From positions 61,378 through 125,377 of the forward strand of contig SHYX01000007.1 in assembly GCA_009692585.1 (NCBI GenBank): DNA of 64,000 nt, given 5' to 3'. A program made the position numbers and the translations under genes. Source of the DNA: Myxococcales bacterium (GTDB taxonomy: Bacteria > Myxococcota > UBA796 > SXON01). Shown piece by piece: positions 17,447 through 25,665 of the stretch (the first letter of the stretch is position 1; every line of letters starts with the position of its first letter). A model generated the notes under the pieces. It was not told the origin of the DNA. It was given only the letters and a program-made list of their open reading frames with translations, and did not search any database.

Positions 17447-17896
17447 TCAAGCGGGCAGAGGAATCAACGCTCGATGCCGCGCGTCCGTCGCCGCGAACGA
17501 TACCTGCCTCCCCTCCCCGCCCCCCTCGATCCGCACCTCGAGATGCGCCTCGGGCCACGCCCCCTCGAAGCGCTCCGCCCACTCCACCAGCCAGGCGCCG
17601 TCGATCCCGATGCGCTCGGCGATGCCGGCGGAGATCAGCTCGTCGGGGTGCTCCAGCCGGTACACGTCGGCGTGCCTCAACGGGACGCGGGCCCCCGGAT
17701 ATTCGTTGACCAGCGCAAAGGTGGGGCTGGTGACGGCCCCCGTCACGCCGAGCCCCCGGGCGACCCCCTGGGCGAACGTCGTCTTGCCGGCCCCGAGGCC
17801 GCCATCGACCAGGACCACCGCCCCGACGAAGAGCCGGGCACCGACGCGCTCGCCCAGCGCCTGCATCTGGCCGGCATTCGCGATGTGATGGACCAA
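17447..17896 (-). CDS. tsaE: TsaE, ATPase of the t6A tRNA modification complex
   Basis: A 149-residue P-loop protein required with TsaB/TsaD for N6-threonylcarbamoyladenosine at A37 of ANN-decoding tRNAs. Walker A is 'GGLGAGKTTFAQG'. Family hallmarks 'TSPTFALVNEY', 'HADVYRLEHPDEL' and 'VEWAERFEGAWP' are all present. The start is a TTG at 17896; an internal start is possible because the divergent neighbour begins close by. It is the first gene of the long minus-strand operon that continues to era. Confidence 0.93.
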   Translation of the reverse strand: MVHHIANAGQMQALGERVGARLFVGAVVLVDGGLGAGKTTFAQGVARGLGVTGAVTSPTFALVNEYPGARVPLRHADVYRLEHPDELISAGIAERIGIDGAWLVEWAERFEGAWPEAHLEVRIEGGGEGRQVSFAATDARHRALIPLPA

Positions 17897-17946
17897 ACTG
17901 ACGCCTCGTGACCGCCTATCCCTTGCCGAAACGACACGGCCGCGAC

Positions 17947-19011
17947 ATGTTCGCAGCCCTCCCGGTCTCCTCGTTGTTGTCGAAGTACTTTTCTGGCTCG
18001 ATCGCGTTCACCGTCCTCGCGCTCGCCATCGCGGCGTGGGTCGGATGGGAGAGTGGCGGCACCGGCGGCGCCGTGCTCCACACCCTGTTCATCGTCGTGG
18101 TGCTGGGCGTGCTCGAGGTCAGCCTCTCGTTCGACAACGCTGTCGTCAACGCCACCGTTCTGCGCGACATGGACGCGGTGTGGCGTCGCCGCTTCCTCAC
18201 CTGGGGTATCGCCATCGCTGTCTTCGGGATGCGCGTCGTGTTCCCGCTGGTGATCGTCGCAGTGATCGCGCAGATATCCCCGTGGGCCGCGGTGCTGATG
18301 GCCGCCACCGACCCCGCCCAGTACGCCCGGGTACTGACCAGCGCGCACCTCACGGTGTCGGCTTTTGGCGGCGCGTTCCTGGCCATGGTGGGACTCAAAC
18401 ACTTCGTCAGCCACACGCGCAACGAGTTCTGGCTCTCCACCATCGAGCGGCCGCTCAATCGGCTCGGGAAGATCGAGGCGGTCGAGTTGGCGCTGGTGAT
18501 GCTGGTGCTCCTCGGGGTGTCGCGGTGGTTGCCGTCGGCGGGCCAGCTGGAATTCATCGTCGCCGGGATGTTCGGTCTGCTCTGCCACATCGCGGTGGAC
18601 GGGATCAGCGCCCTGCTGGAGCACAGCGGGGACCGGACCTCGGGCGTGGTCGTGCGCTCGGGACTCGGTTCCTTCCTGTACCTTGAGGTGCTCGACGCGT
18701 CGTTCTCCTTCGACGGCGTCATCGGCGCGTTCGCGCTCTCGACCAACCTCATCGTGATCGCGCTGGGCCTCGGGATCGGCGCGATGTTCGTGAGGAGCCT
18801 CACCATCTGGCTGGTGGACGAGGGCACTCTCACCGCGTACCGCTACCTCGAAGCGGGCGCCTTCTGGGCAATTCTGGCGTTGGCCGTAATCATGTTCCTA
18901 CAGCCCGTGGTGCACATCCCCGAAGTGGTGACCGGATTGATCGGCGCCGGCTTCATCGGCCTCGCCTTTGCAAACTCGGTGCAATACAATCGGCGTCCCC
19001 CCGGACCCTGA
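17947..19011 (+). CDS. DUF475/TerC-superfamily membrane protein
   Basis: A polytopic protein of about 354 residues with roughly nine hydrophobic segments. It has the TerC-superfamily acidic motifs in helices: 'EVSLSFDNAVVNATVL' near the N-terminus and 'LEVLDASFSFDGVIGAFA' in the second half. These paired SFDN/SFDG motifs coordinate divalent metal in the Alx/TerC/MntP-like exporters, so manganese or other metal export is the most likely role. The ATG at 17947 is preferred; a GTG at 17908 would leave only 11 nt to the divergent tsaE. The stop is 1 nt before the next ATG. Confidence 0.85.
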   Translation: MFAALPVSSLLSKYFSGSIAFTVLALAIAAWVGWESGGTGGAVLHTLFIVVVLGVLEVSLSFDNAVVNATVLRDMDAVWRRRFLTWGIAIAVFGMRVVFPLVIVAVIAQISPWAAVLMAATDPAQYARVLTSAHLTVSAFGGAFLAMVGLKHFVSHTRNEFWLSTIERPLNRLGKIEAVELALVMLVLLGVSRWLPSAGQLEFIVAGMFGLLCHIAVDGISALLEHSGDRTSGVVVRSGLGSFLYLEVLDASFSFDGVIGAFALSTNLIVIALGLGIGAMFVRSLTIWLVDEGTLTAYRYLEAGAFWAILALAVIMFLQPVVHIPEVVTGLIGAGFIGLAFANSVQYNRRPPGP

Positions 19012-19012
19012 A

Positions 19013-19342
19013 ATGACTATCCCCCAGATGGACGCACTCCCTGGTTACTCCCCCCCTGCCGAGACGAATCCGTTCGCGATCGCCTCGCTGATTCTCGGCG
19101 TCGTCGGCACCATCGTCTACTGCTGCGGCAGTTTTTTGTGCCTCGGCTGGCTCGGCTTCTTCCTCTGGTTCGCCGGCGCCATCTGCGGCGTCGTCGCCCT
19201 GGTGCAGAAGGCAGAGGGAAACAGCAAGATCATGGCCTGGGTGGGCCTCGCGCTCAACCTGGTCTTCCTGCTCGCCGCGTTCGGGCTGGGCATGGTGTTC
19301 ATGGGCCTGGGCGCGATGTCGGAGATGGCCGGCCAGATGTAG
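19013..19342 (+). CDS. DUF4190-like small membrane protein
   Basis: A 109-residue protein with an N-terminal Pro-rich cytoplasmic tail and two TM helices: 'FAIASLILGVVGTIVYCCGS' continuing to 'GFFLWFAGAICGVVALV', then 'WVGLALNLVFLLAAFGLGMV'. The pattern 'NPFAIASLILGV' followed by 'GVVALVQKAEGNSKIMAWVG' is typical of DUF4190 proteins of unknown function. The ATG at 19013 follows the DUF475 stop by one base, so they form one transcription unit. Confidence 0.8.
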   Translation: MTIPQMDALPGYSPPAETNPFAIASLILGVVGTIVYCCGSFLCLGWLGFFLWFAGAICGVVALVQKAEGNSKIMAWVGLALNLVFLLAAFGLGMVFMGLGAMSEMAGQM

Positions 19343-19385
19343 GGCGGTCCGCTGGCTGCCCGCTGCGACGGGGCGGTTGGGAGCG

Positions 19386-19505
19386 GTGGCCTGGGTGTTG
19401 AGCGTGCCCCGCGAGGTGACCGCGGCGCCCGAGCCGCAGGAGTGGACCCCGCTGCTCGTCGCCGGCCTGCTCGGACTCGAATGGCGGCGGCGTCGACTGG
19501 GTTGA
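19386..19505 (+). other. Possible tail of a lost membrane-protein gene
   Basis: The 204-nt gap between the DUF4190-like gene and the sulfatase has an open frame ending 'PEPQEWTPLLVAGLLGLEWR' plus an Arg cluster. This looks like the C-terminal TM anchor of an envelope protein (VWA/BatA-like or a sorting tail). No matching upstream domain is present. It may be a 39-residue gene or a remnant. Confidence 0.25.
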
Positions 19506-19546
19506 TCGATGGCCATGGCGCCCATGGATACGTTAGCTCCCGCGCC

Positions 19547-22147
19547 ATGCGCGCCGCCCTGTTGCTGTTGAGCCTCGCCTGCACCTGCAAGGACGATGGC
19601 GCCTCGTCCAAAGCGTCCGTCGACTATGCGCCGCCGGCCGCCCCGGCCACGCCCGCCGCGGTCACGCTGGACCGTCCCGGCGGCGCCGGCGCTTGGCACC
19701 TGCTCGATCACCTCGACGAGGGCAGCTATACCTTCGCGCCCGGCAGCACCCCGGTCAGCGCCGGGCGCTTCGTGCTGGAAGGAAAGTGGAAAGACGAAGG
19801 GGTACGCAAGCGCGGATGGCACGCGTACAGCACGCCCCTCCCCTTCGCCACCGCCATGCCCAAGCCGAACTACGCCCCGCTCGGCGCGCGAATGGTCCGG
19901 GGTGAACGGGAAATTCCCTTCGAGAGCACGGTGTCGGGTCCCGCCACCGAACCCGCAATCCTGTGGTGGGTCGACCGCGGTCGGCTGATGCTGCTCGCGC
20001 CGGAGAACCCGGCGAGTTGGCCCACGGCCGCGGTGCTCCAGGTCGATGAGCTCGCCGCGTTGACCAGGAGACTGTCGTTCGCCACCGCCGGCGTCCCGGC
20101 ACCCACGTTCGCGCGGACGACCCTCACCCGCGACCGCGCGACGCGGCCAGGCCTGTACCTGCCAGCGCCGGCCACCGCGACGTTCACGGTGCCCATCCCC
20201 GACCGTGGGCAACTGCAGTTTGGCCTCGCCCTGTTGGACGATCCGATATCGGGGCGGACCACCGGTGACGGCGCGACCGTGCAGTTGAGCCTGGACGGCG
20301 TATCCATTTGGGAGGGACACATCGGCGGTGATGAGCATCAGGACGTGGTCCTGGAACTTCCCAACGGCCCCGCACGGTCGGCGACACTGACTGTCGCGAC
20401 GATCGCGGGTTCCACCGAAGCGGGGGACCATGTCGTCCTGACCGCGCCAACCATCGTGGAGACCGGAGGCACCCCTCGTCACGTCGTGGTGGTCGGGATC
20501 GACACCCTGCGCTGGGACGCGCTCGGCATCAACGGAGCCACGCGGCCCACTTCCCCTGAACTGGATGCCTGGCTCGCGCAGAGTGTCCGATTCGACAACG
20601 CGTACGCGCCGGCGCCGCGCACCAAGCCGAGCTTCCGGACGGCCTTCACCGGCGCCTGGCCCAGCAGGCCTGACCCGGTGAACATCGCGGAGGTGCTCTC
20701 GGCGGAGGGGTTCGCGACCGCCGGCATCTCGGGGAACGTGCACCTCGTGCCGCGCTTCGGATTTGCCAAGGGGACGGACGTCTGGATCTACGAAAACGGG
20801 GCCAAGGCCAACGATCAGGTCGATCGTGCGCTCGGATGGGCCGAAGCCCATCAGGGTCAGGACACCTTCCTGTTTGTCCACATCATGGACCCTCACACCA
20901 TCTACGAGGCGCCCGACCCGTTCAAGGGCAGCTTTCAGGGCCTGGCGACCCGTCCCAAGGGCGTGCCGGCCCGGTTCAACCGGTGGGCCATCTACGGGTT
21001 GATGAAGAAGCAGCGTCTGGGCGAAGCGGGGAAGGACTGGATCCGCGCGGCGTACGACGAGGAGGTGGCCTTTGTCTCGCAGCAGGTGGCACGCCTGTTC
21101 ACCGGGCTCGAAAAACTCCCCGGCCAGACCCTCACGGTGCTTCACGCCGACCATGGCGAGGAATTCTGGGATCACGAAGCGTACGAGCACAATCACTCGC
21201 TCTACGACGAGCTGGTGCATGTTCCGCTCGCGATTCGGTTCCCGGGTGGGTGGCAGGGTGCGCCCGTCGTCACCGACAATGTCGGTCTCGTCGACATCGC
21301 CGGCACACTGTACGACGTGTTGGGTGTCCCCGAGGCGCGCCGCCCCCGCTCTGACGGGACGAGCCTACGAGCCTTCTTGGATCCGGCCGCCGGCTCGGGC
21401 GTCGACGCGCTCAAGGCCGCGCTCTTCGCGAGGCCCCTCTTGCTCGGCCATCTGCGCTACAACCGCGATCGCTGGGGGGTGGTCTATCAGAAATACAAGT
21501 ACATCCTCCACAGCTCGGGCGGAAACCAGGAGCTCTACGACCTGGAGGCCGACCCCGGCGAGAGCCACAACCTGGCGATAGAGGCCGACGCCCGGAGTCT
21601 CCGCTTGATGCAGGAGGCGCTGTCCGAGGCCAGTGGCTGGCCCACCCGCCCCGGCTACCGCATCCGCGTTCCGGCCAATGCCACGCGCACCACCTTCACC
21701 TTCGGTGCTCCCATCTTTTCCGCCGAGGTCATGGATCCCGAGCTCAAGGCGACGATCAGCGCCAACGTGGAATGGGGTGAACAACCCGAGCAGGTGCCCC
21801 AGGACATCGGCGCCATCGTGCTTGCAGCCGATCGTCTGTCCTTTGTCTTCGAGCCCGGACCCGAGCCGAAGGGCGGCACCCTCTTCGTGCAATGCCAGGC
21901 CGCCCCCTGTCCGGTCGGTCGCTTGGACATGGGCGGGAAGGGCGGCAGCGTCGGCGGCGTCGAGCGCTCCGGCGGCTCCGGCTACATGGTCGAGCCGGGC
22001 ACGGTGATGATTCCCCGGAACCGCAGCGACGATCCCGATCGGCGCGGCGAGCTCAGCGTGAGTCATCGGGAGCGCGAGCAGCTCGAGGTGCTCGGTTACC
22101 TTCGCCCGGAAGACGGCGAGGAGCACGACGACGAGGACCAACCGTAG
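19547..22147 (+). CDS. Sulfatase-family (alkaline phosphatase superfamily) lipoprotein
   Basis: An 866-residue lipoprotein (lipobox LSLAC in 'MRAALLLLSLACTCKD'). An N-terminal beta-rich region of about 300 residues precedes the catalytic domain. That domain opens with 'HVVVVGIDTLRWDALGINGA' (metal-binding Asp). Its nucleophile region reads 'APRTKPSFRTAFTGAWPSR' and 'LHADHGEEFWDHEAYEHNHS' supplies later metal ligands. The usual Cys/Ser of formylglycine-type sulfatases is absent; Thr is in that place, so hydrolysis of a phosphoester or phosphonate is possible. The C-terminal 200 residues are unassigned. The ATG at 19547 is chosen because the signal peptide begins there. Confidence 0.82.
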   Translation: MRAALLLLSLACTCKDDGASSKASVDYAPPAAPATPAAVTLDRPGGAGAWHLLDHLDEGSYTFAPGSTPVSAGRFVLEGKWKDEGVRKRGWHAYSTPLPFATAMPKPNYAPLGARMVRGEREIPFESTVSGPATEPAILWWVDRGRLMLLAPENPASWPTAAVLQVDELAALTRRLSFATAGVPAPTFARTTLTRDRATRPGLYLPAPATATFTVPIPDRGQLQFGLALLDDPISGRTTGDGATVQLSLDGVSIWEGHIGGDEHQDVVLELPNGPARSATLTVATIAGSTEAGDHVVLTAPTIVETGGTPRHVVVVGIDTLRWDALGINGATRPTSPELDAWLAQSVRFDNAYAPAPRTKPSFRTAFTGAWPSRPDPVNIAEVLSAEGFATAGISGNVHLVPRFGFAKGTDVWIYENGAKANDQVDRALGWAEAHQGQDTFLFVHIMDPHTIYEAPDPFKGSFQGLATRPKGVPARFNRWAIYGLMKKQRLGEAGKDWIRAAYDEEVAFVSQQVARLFTGLEKLPGQTLTVLHADHGEEFWDHEAYEHNHSLYDELVHVPLAIRFPGGWQGAPVVTDNVGLVDIAGTLYDVLGVPEARRPRSDGTSLRAFLDPAAGSGVDALKAALFARPLLLGHLRYNRDRWGVVYQKYKYILHSSGGNQELYDLEADPGESHNLAIEADARSLRLMQEALSEASGWPTRPGYRIRVPANATRTTFTFGAPIFSAEVMDPELKATISANVEWGEQPEQVPQDIGAIVLAADRLSFVFEPGPEPKGGTLFVQCQAAPCPVGRLDMGGKGGSVGGVERSGGSGYMVEPGTVMIPRNRSDDPDRRGELSVSHREREQLEVLGYLRPEDGEEHDDEDQP

Positions 22148-22174
22148 GAGCGGGCGGACGGCCCGCGTCCGCCG

Positions 22175-22789
22175 CTACCCCAGCCCGTCCAGGACCCGCT
22201 CCACCCCGGCGTAGCTCCACGGCTCGAGCGTGTAGGCCGCCGGCGCCCTCAGCGGGTCGACTCCCCGGGCGCGGCAGGCCGCGGCGACGAAACGACGGCG
22301 TCCGCCACCCACCGGGAACCTGAGCAGCAACGACGCGCGCAACTCACACGGAAGCTCCGGGTACAGGAGCGCGATCGACATGTCGGCGCGACCCTGAACC
22401 AATACGGTGCGCCGCCCGGCGGCTGCGCGTTGCCGCAGCAGCTCGCCGATGAGCCTCACCGCCCCGTAGCGGCGGTGGAGGCAATCGACGCCGTCCAGAA
22501 GGAGGCCCGGGCTTTCCAGGAGCGTGTCGCTCCAGACGCCATGGCGAGCGGCATGGTTCAGCGCCTTGCGCATGCAGTCGCCGTCGCAATCGTGGCTTCC
22601 CGCACCCAGCAAGCGCCGCGCTACGGTGCTCTTTCCGGCGCCGAGCTCGCCGAGGACGAAGACCACCGGCCGCAGCCTCAGCACCGTCGGGAGTGCCCGC
22701 TCGCCCAGAAGCTCTCGGGAGGTGCGGGTGAGCATCGCGGCCTGGGGGCGCGGCTCCGCCACACGCGGTGCTTGGTATTGACCGGTCAA
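22175..22789 (-). CDS. Hda/DnaA-like AAA ATPase
   Basis: A protein of up to 204 residues with Walker A 'GELGAGKSTVARRLL' and a Walker-B-like 'GLLLDGVDCLHRRYGAVRLI'. A sensor-1-like stretch follows ('RRTVLVQGRADMSIALLYPE'), then 'LLLRFPVGGGRRRFVAAACR', which parallels the RSR..G..pd..R region of Hda and DnaA. It lacks the DnaA DNA-binding domain. Replication-initiation control, or another DnaA-type clamp-loader role, is an inference from fold only. The start is unsure: TTG 22789 overlaps a palindrome, so GTG 22762 or ATG 22735 may be the real one. Confidence 0.55.
   Translation of the reverse strand: MTGQYQAPRVAEPRPQAAMLTRTSRELLGERALPTVLRLRPVVFVLGELGAGKSTVARRLLGAGSHDCDGDCMRKALNHAARHGVWSDTLLESPGLLLDGVDCLHRRYGAVRLIGELLRQRAAAGRRTVLVQGRADMSIALLYPELPCELRASLLLRFPVGGGRRRFVAAACRARGVDPLRAPAAYTLEPWSYAGVERVLDGLG
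22778..22789. promoter_or_regulatory. Perfect 12-bp palindrome TTGACCGGTCAA
   Basis: TTGACCGGTCAA is its own reverse complement and lies at the 5' end of the Hda-like gene, 56 nt downstream of the mutase-subunit gene end. It could be an operator, and each half also resembles a -35 box. A related sequence, TTGACGGTCAA, appears near 62868-62878 upstream of the PIN toxin. No direct evidence of function. Confidence 0.35.
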
Positions 22790-22844
22790 GCGTGTATATC
22801 TCTTCCTTCAGCTACCGAGTTGCGGACCGTCCCGCAACCGATCG

Positions 22845-23243
22845 TCACCGGTTCGCGAGCCGATTCTTGATCTCACCCACAATCGTGGCCACGGCGGTCC
22901 CGGGCCCGAAGACCAGGGCCACGCCGGCGGCGTGCAACGCCGCGACGTCTTCGTCAGGAATGATGCCCCCGACCAGCACCAAGGCATCGCCACGGCCCTC
23001 TGCACGAAGGCCGCTGACGACCTCCGGCACCAGGCGATCATGGGCCCCCGACAGCACCGACAGGCCCACCACGTCCACGTCCTCGTCCACCGCGGCGCGC
23101 ACGATCTGCTGGGGCGTGCGGTGAAGCCCGGTGTACACGACCTCCATCCCCGCGTCGCGAAGGCCCCGCGCGACGACCTTGGCCCCGCGGTCGTGACCGT
23201 CGAGGCCCGGCTTGGCGATCAGCACGCGGATGGGGCGTTCCAT
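22845..23243 (-). CDS. Methylmalonyl-CoA mutase-type B12-binding subunit
   Basis: A 132-residue stand-alone cobalamin-binding domain of the acyl-CoA mutase family. 'AKPGLDGHDRGAKVVARGLR' holds the DxHxxG cobalamin-His motif. 'VGLSVLSGAHDRLVPEV' (the SxL motif) and 'VLVGGIIPDEDVAALHAAGV' (the GG motif) follow the canonical order. It would pair with a separate catalytic subunit, which is not in this window. It begins 3 nt after the stop of the upstream acyl-CoA dehydrogenase, so they share a transcript for branched-chain, propionate or short-chain acyl-CoA metabolism. Confidence 0.9.
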   Translation of the reverse strand: MERPIRVLIAKPGLDGHDRGAKVVARGLRDAGMEVVYTGLHRTPQQIVRAAVDEDVDVVGLSVLSGAHDRLVPEVVSGLRAEGRGDALVLVGGIIPDEDVAALHAAGVALVFGPGTAVATIVGEIKNRLANR

Positions 23244-23246
23244 CGC

Positions 23247-24389
23247 CTACGACAGGTAGCTGCGAGAGATGACGATGCGCTGGATCTCGCTGGTGCCCTC
23301 GTAGAGCGTGGTGATGCGCGCGTCACGGAAGAGTCGCTCCACTTCGTACTCCTTGGAGTAGCCGTAGCCGCCATGTATCTGCAGCGCCTTGTCCGCACAG
23401 AAGTTCGCGGTCTCCGAAGCCGCGAGCTTCGCCATCGAGCAATAATGGCTGGCCCTCGCCTTGTCGGCCCGGTCCTTGGCGACGGCCGCCCGCCACGTCA
23501 AGAGCCTGGCGGACTCGATGCGCGTGGCCATGTCGGCGACCATCCACTGGATCGCCTGGTTGGCCGCGATGGGTTTTCCGAAGGCCTCGCGCTGCTTGGC
23601 GTAGGCGACGGCCAGATCGAACGCGCGCTGGGCGATCCCGAGCGCCTGCGCCGCGATCCCGATGCGCCCACCGTCCAGGGTGGCCATCGCGATGCCAAAA
23701 CCCTTGCGCTCGTCTGCAAGCCGGTTGGCGACTGGTACGAAGAGCTTGTCGAAGTGGAGCTCGCTGGTGGCCGACGAGGTGATGCCGAGTTTGTCTTCGG
23801 GCTTGCCGATGCCGTACCCGGGCCAGTCGGCCTCGAGGATGAACGCGGTGACTCCTTTGTGGCGTTCTTCCACCGCGAGGTTGGCGTAGGCCACGCAGAT
23901 CTGGGCCTTGGGCGCGTTGGTGATCCAGATCTTCGACCCGTCGAGTTGGTACCCTCCGTCGACCGGTGTGGCCTTGGTGCGCTGCGCCCCTGCGTCCGAG
24001 CCGGCGTTGGGCTCGGTGAGGGCGTAGCAGCCGAGCTTGCGGCCCGAGGCGAGGTCGGGCAGATACGTTCTTTTCTGGGCCTCGGTGCCGTAGGCGAGGA
24101 TTGGCCAGCACACCAGCGAGTTGTTCACACTCATGGTGACGCCCACCGAGGCGTCGGCGTAGCAGATCTCCTCGAGCGCGACGACGTAGGCCAGGGTGGA
24201 CATTCCGGCGCCGCCGTAGTCCTCGGGGACACACATGCCCAAAAAGCCCATTGCACCCAGGCTGGCCACCTGCGCCGCGGGGTAGCGGTGCGCATGATCG
24301 CGCTCCTGGGCGCCCGGCAGCACCTCGCTGCGCGCGAAGTCCCGAGCCAGCTTCTGAATGTCCTGGATGTCGTCCGGGAGATCGAACAT
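23247..24389 (-). CDS. Acyl-CoA dehydrogenase (short-chain type)
   Basis: A 380-residue FAD enzyme close to short-chain (butyryl-CoA) dehydrogenases. 'CYALTEPNAGSDAGAQRTKA' and 'KIWITNAPKAQICVAYANL' are the flavin/substrate strands. 'GGYGYSKEYEVERLFRDARI' leads to 'LYEGTSEIQRIVISR', with the catalytic Glu in YEGT. The match to the family consensus is closer than for the ACAD at 3044. It is co-transcribed with a B12-binding mutase subunit 3 nt downstream. The ATG at 24389 begins 'MFDLPDDIQDIQKLARDF'. Confidence 0.94.
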   Translation of the reverse strand: MFDLPDDIQDIQKLARDFARSEVLPGAQERDHAHRYPAAQVASLGAMGFLGMCVPEDYGGAGMSTLAYVVALEEICYADASVGVTMSVNNSLVCWPILAYGTEAQKRTYLPDLASGRKLGCYALTEPNAGSDAGAQRTKATPVDGGYQLDGSKIWITNAPKAQICVAYANLAVEERHKGVTAFILEADWPGYGIGKPEDKLGITSSATSELHFDKLFVPVANRLADERKGFGIAMATLDGGRIGIAAQALGIAQRAFDLAVAYAKQREAFGKPIAANQAIQWMVADMATRIESARLLTWRAAVAKDRADKARASHYCSMAKLAASETANFCADKALQIHGGYGYSKEYEVERLFRDARITTLYEGTSEIQRIVISRSYLS

Positions 24390-24444
24390 TGCAGCCTCGC
24401 GAGGCCCGCGCCTTATCCTGAATGGCGCTTCATTTCCACCGGAC

Positions 24445-25029
24445 TCATACCTCTTCGGCTCGCTTCATCCACTTGATGTCCGCCGGAGCCGTCCACGCCT
24501 CCATCGCGTCAAGGAGCGCTCCGGGCTCGGTGCCCCGGATGAGTCGGCGACCATCGACCGGACGGACGAAGCCCTCGTCCACGAGGTGGTCCACCGCGCG
24601 CAGAAGCGGGGCCCAGAGGCCGGCGACGTCCAGAACCGCGACCGGCTTCTGATGCAGTCCCAGGAGCCCCCAGGTGTAGACCTCGAACAGCTCCTCCAGC
24701 GTGCCCACGCCTCCCGGCAGCGCGACAAAGCCGTCGGCGAGCTCGGCCATGCGGGCCTTGCGGGCGTGCATCGAGGGCACCACCTCCAACCGGGTGAGCC
24801 CACGATGACCGACCTCCTTTTCTTCGAGATGGGCGGGGATGACCCCCACGACCGGCACCCCGCGCGCCATGGCCGCGTCGGCGAGGAGTCCCATGATGCC
24901 GACGCCGCCGCCGCCGTAGACGAGCTGCATGTCGCGCGACGCCAGTTCGTTCGCCAGGGCCGCGGCCGCTTCGGCGTACACGGCGCGGTTCCCGACCAGG
25001 GACCCACAGAAGACCGCAAGCGTGCGCAT
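24445..25029 (-). CDS. LOG family protein (TIGR00730)
   Basis: A 194-residue Rossmann-fold protein of the LOG/YvdD family. The N-terminus 'LAVFCGSLVGNRAVYAEAAA', 'LVYGGGGVGIMGLLADAAM' and the hallmark 'FVALPGGVGTLEELFEVYTW' (PGGxGTxxE, the phosphate/nucleotide site) are clear. Characterised members hydrolyse nucleoside monophosphates, releasing ribose-5-phosphate, including cytokinin precursors in plants and actinobacteria. It lies between a lipoprotein gene and the ACAD, on the same strand as both. Confidence 0.93.
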   Translation of the reverse strand: MRTLAVFCGSLVGNRAVYAEAAAALANELASRDMQLVYGGGGVGIMGLLADAAMARGVPVVGVIPAHLEEKEVGHRGLTRLEVVPSMHARKARMAELADGFVALPGGVGTLEELFEVYTWGLLGLHQKPVAVLDVAGLWAPLLRAVDHLVDEGFVRPVDGRRLIRGTEPGALLDAMEAWTAPADIKWMKRAEEV

Positions 25030-25038
25030 CGCGCGGTC

Positions 25039-25665
25039 CTATCCCTCGACGCAGTGCCGCGACAGGGCCGCGTCCCACGCTGCCTCGGAGGCCAACGACC
25101 CCTCCGGAATCCACCCCGGTGTCGGCCGCTCGGCCGCGCACGGAATGGCCAACGTGTGCACGGTGGCCTCGATCTCGCGGCCACCGGCGTCGCGACACAC
25201 CCTCGACGGGCAGGCCTCGATCGCCGGGGCGTCGCCGCGGTCGATGTGGGTGCGCCAGAAGCCGCGCCAGTAGTCGAACGCGAAGCGTTCGTCGGTGTGG
25301 GTGGCGAGGCGCGCCCAACGCTCGCCCGCATCGATCACGGTTTCGGTGCGTCGCGCCTGTTGGCCGGCCACGTGGGTGGCGCAGCCGACTTCGTACACGG
25401 TGGAGTGGCACAGCGCGAACGCGGCGGGGCCGTCGTCCGTCCGCTCGACCGCCTCGGCGTGTCGAAAGCGGCACTCGTCGTCCCAGGGGTGCGGCACGTC
25501 GGCACAACGAGTCCACTCGGCGAAGCGCACGACGGCCTCCATCTTGCAGGCGCCGGCGGGCTTGGGGCAGGTTCCGAACGCGGTCGGGAACTCGGTGGCG
25601 GCTGCCGACGCGCGCACCCGTTCGGCGTCAGAGAGGCCCGCACACGCCAAGAGCACCAGCGTCAC
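25039..25665 (-). CDS. Cys-rich lipoprotein of unknown function
   Basis: A 208-residue predicted lipoprotein whose GTG start at 25665 gives 'MTLVLLACAGLSDAERV', with lipobox LLAC. The mature part has several Cys residues ('GTCPKPAGACKMEAVVRF', 'CADVPHPWDDECRFRHAEAV', 'CPSRVCRDAGGREIEATVH'), which suggests a disulphide-stabilised exported domain. I do not recognise a family. Its start overlaps the stop of the DUF2330 gene by 4 nt (GTGA), so the two are coupled and probably act together at the cell surface. Confidence 0.65.
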   Translation of the reverse strand: MTLVLLACAGLSDAERVRASAAATEFPTAFGTCPKPAGACKMEAVVRFAEWTRCADVPHPWDDECRFRHAEAVERTDDGPAAFALCHSTVYEVGCATHVAGQQARRTETVIDAGERWARLATHTDERFAFDYWRGFWRTHIDRGDAPAIEACPSRVCRDAGGREIEATVHTLAIPCAAERPTPGWIPEGSLASEAAWDAALSRHCVEG

